Of a stretch of DNA of 42,035 nt, positions 41,201-42,035 are shown piece after piece. Made by a program: the position numbers and the translations under genes. Source of the stretch: Scenedesmus sp. ARA3 (taxonomy: Eukaryota; Chlorophyta; Chlorophyceae; Sphaeropleales; Scenedesmaceae); NCBI GenBank assembly GCA_004335835.1, contig RWJK01001848.1, forward strand, positions 1-42,035. The letters are read 5' to 3'. The notes beneath the pieces are model-generated. The model worked only from the letters and a program-made list of their open reading frames with translations. It was not told the DNA's origin and did no database searches. Positions within the stretch are counted from its first letter, which is position 1, and the number at the start of each line of letters is the position of its first letter.

Positions 41201-41435
41201 GGAAGAGGAAGAAGAAGATGAGGACCAGGAAGAAGAAGAAGAGGATGATATTGATGATGAGGAAGATGACGATGATGAGCAGCAGCAGCAGGATGACGGC
41301 GGCTTCCATGAAGATGACGGCCTAGAGCGAGGGGTAATCGCTGGTGGCGATGACGACGAGGTTGACGAGGAAGATGATGATGACGAGGGCGATGACGGGG
41401 ATGACGAGGATGTTGAAGATGACATGCCAGGCTGA
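37151..41435 (+). CDS. BCL7-domain protein with acidic C-terminus
   Basis: Six exons (37151-37301, 37670-37716, 38256-38330, 38519-38954, 39732-39920, 41179-41435) give 384 residues. The N-terminus (about 10-50) has the BCL7 signature VRKWKRQWVPVDD followed by MLLKWVQT, matching the VRKWEKKWV...KWVPV core of animal BCL7 and plant BDH proteins, which are accessory SWI/SNF chromatin-remodelling subunits. The centre is Ala-rich, then Gly/Met-rich (LMMGGGTASQGGGVASARR). The C-terminal 85 residues are mostly Asp/Glu. Exons 2 and 3 were chosen on phase and splice consensus and are less certain than the rest. Between exons 4, 5 and 6 lie many exon copies, some usable in frame as alternative exons. 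Confidence 0.85.
38201..38251 (+). repeat. (CTG)17 abutting the BCL7 exon 3 acceptor
   Basis: Seventeen CTG triplets end four bases before the AG acceptor at 38255, in the place of a polypyrimidine tract. Confidence 0.95.
38870..39517 (+). repeat. Echoes of BCL7 exon 4 donor end
   Basis: LMMGGLGGAPSMPAASDYTA plus donor ends at 38954 (real) and recurs ending at 39216, 39364 and 39517. The 39364 copy is internally deleted; the other two keep the peptide with one or two changes. Confidence 0.9.
39815..40875 (+). repeat. Exon 5 donor-end copies and a 399-base tandem duplication in BCL7
   Basis: The segment encoding LMMGGGTASQGGGVASARRP to VGHEDDLDDE ends at 39920 (real). Copies end at 40195, 40319, 40594, 40738 and 40875, nearly all at GAAG or GACG plus GTGAGG. 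In addition the block starting near 39919 is repeated from 40318 (399 bases on) for roughly 275 bases at high identity, including the intron. Confidence 0.92.
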
Positions 41436-42035
41436 CTCAGCTTGGAGCTGCTTGAGGAGTAGCCGCAGTGGCGGCCATGTCAATCAATGGACGGCTGCAC
41501 AATGAATTGGTGATTGCATTATGCTTCACTGCAATGCCTTGATGCAACTCATAATGTTGGTGATGTCTTTGCTGTTGGGCGTTGCCTGCTGTACTGTCCG
41601 CAGCTGCCGCAGCTGCTGTGTTGCAGCTGGGCGGCTCCTGCTGCACAAACAGGGTGAGCTGTTAGATATGTGAGTGAGCAATATGTTGCATGCAGCTATC
41701 GCAGAAGGTTTTGTCTTCCCTGCAATTATTTATACTGCAGCGCAGCGCTGCCGCAGCGGCATCAAGCGTCTGCACAGCAGAGGCGCTGCTGTTCATGTAC
41801 AGTTCAAACTGATCACTGGCATGTGAGGTCCATGCTTAATAGGCTGCGGGTCAGTGTGCTTGTTGCGTTGCTGTAGTCTGTGATTTGCAGCGCTCTGCTG
41901 TTGCTGTGCACTGCTCTGTGGTTGCAGAACCCTGAGTAACACATGCCATGCTGGGTGCTTGCCTATAGCCAGCACACTCGCAGTGACACACTGTTGGGTG
42001 TTTGTTCGAGTTTCTGCTGTTTTGAGTGGTGCTTG
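41436..42035. other. Downstream region of BCL7, no gene seen
   Basis: Likely 3' untranslated and intergenic sequence with no coding signal on either strand. Confidence 0.45.
41712..41735 (+). repeat. Copy 2 of a dispersed 24-base motif
   Basis: Matches 28685-28708 with one difference. Confidence 0.75.

Overview
The window looks like nuclear DNA of a green alga, most likely a chlorophycean of the Scenedesmus/Sphaeropleales type. That placement is an inference from four things: GC-rich sequence full of CAG/CTG triplet runs, many short GT-AG introns, Ala/Gln/Ser-rich low-complexity insertions, and a eukaryotic gene set that includes a PAS-cyclase, a spliceosome factor and a complex I assembly factor. 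Nothing bacterial, viral or organellar was recognised.

Layout. 0.5-2.3 kb: a minus-strand coding exon of unknown identity, then the 3' part of a plus-strand MYND zinc-finger gene. 2.6-8.5 kb (+): a 14-exon PAS/class III cyclase, predicted guanylate cyclase. 8.5-12.8 kb: about 4.3 kb of G/T-skewed DNA with no convincing gene, carrying two strong palindromes. 12.8-16.2 kb (-): 7-exon INDH/NUBPL-type P-loop NTPase. 16.9-23.8 kb (+): 11-exon SV2/SVOP-like major facilitator transporter, with a 113-base assembly gap in its last intron. 24.7-27.6 kb (-): 5-exon splicing factor ISY1. 28.8-30.9 kb (-): secreted or membrane leucine-rich-repeat protein. 33.3-36.4 kb (-): IQM-like protein that lacks the IQ motif. 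37.2-41.4 kb (+): BCL7-domain protein with an acidic tail. INDH/transporter and IQM-like/BCL7 are head-to-head pairs; cyclase/INDH and transporter/ISY1 are tail-to-tail. The genes are unrelated housekeeping and signalling genes; no operon-like pathway is apparent.

For seven genes (cyclase, INDH, transporter, ISY1, LRR, IQM-like, BCL7) I built exon models by hand. All their coding lengths are multiples of three, with matching splice phases, giving 995, 335, 702, 276, 597, 730 and 384 residues. The LRR C-terminus may still be revised.

The most unusual feature is not a gene. In the cyclase, INDH, transporter, ISY1 and BCL7 genes, the introns hold diverged tandem copies of the adjacent exon edge together with its splice site. 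These 'exon echoes' occur 1 to 5 times per junction, commonly 90-150 bases apart. ISY1 and the IQM-like gene also have echoes of their C-terminal coding end beyond the stop codon. A second pattern is that CTG runs lie just upstream of many splice acceptors on the sense strand, while CAG runs follow some donors and fill exons.
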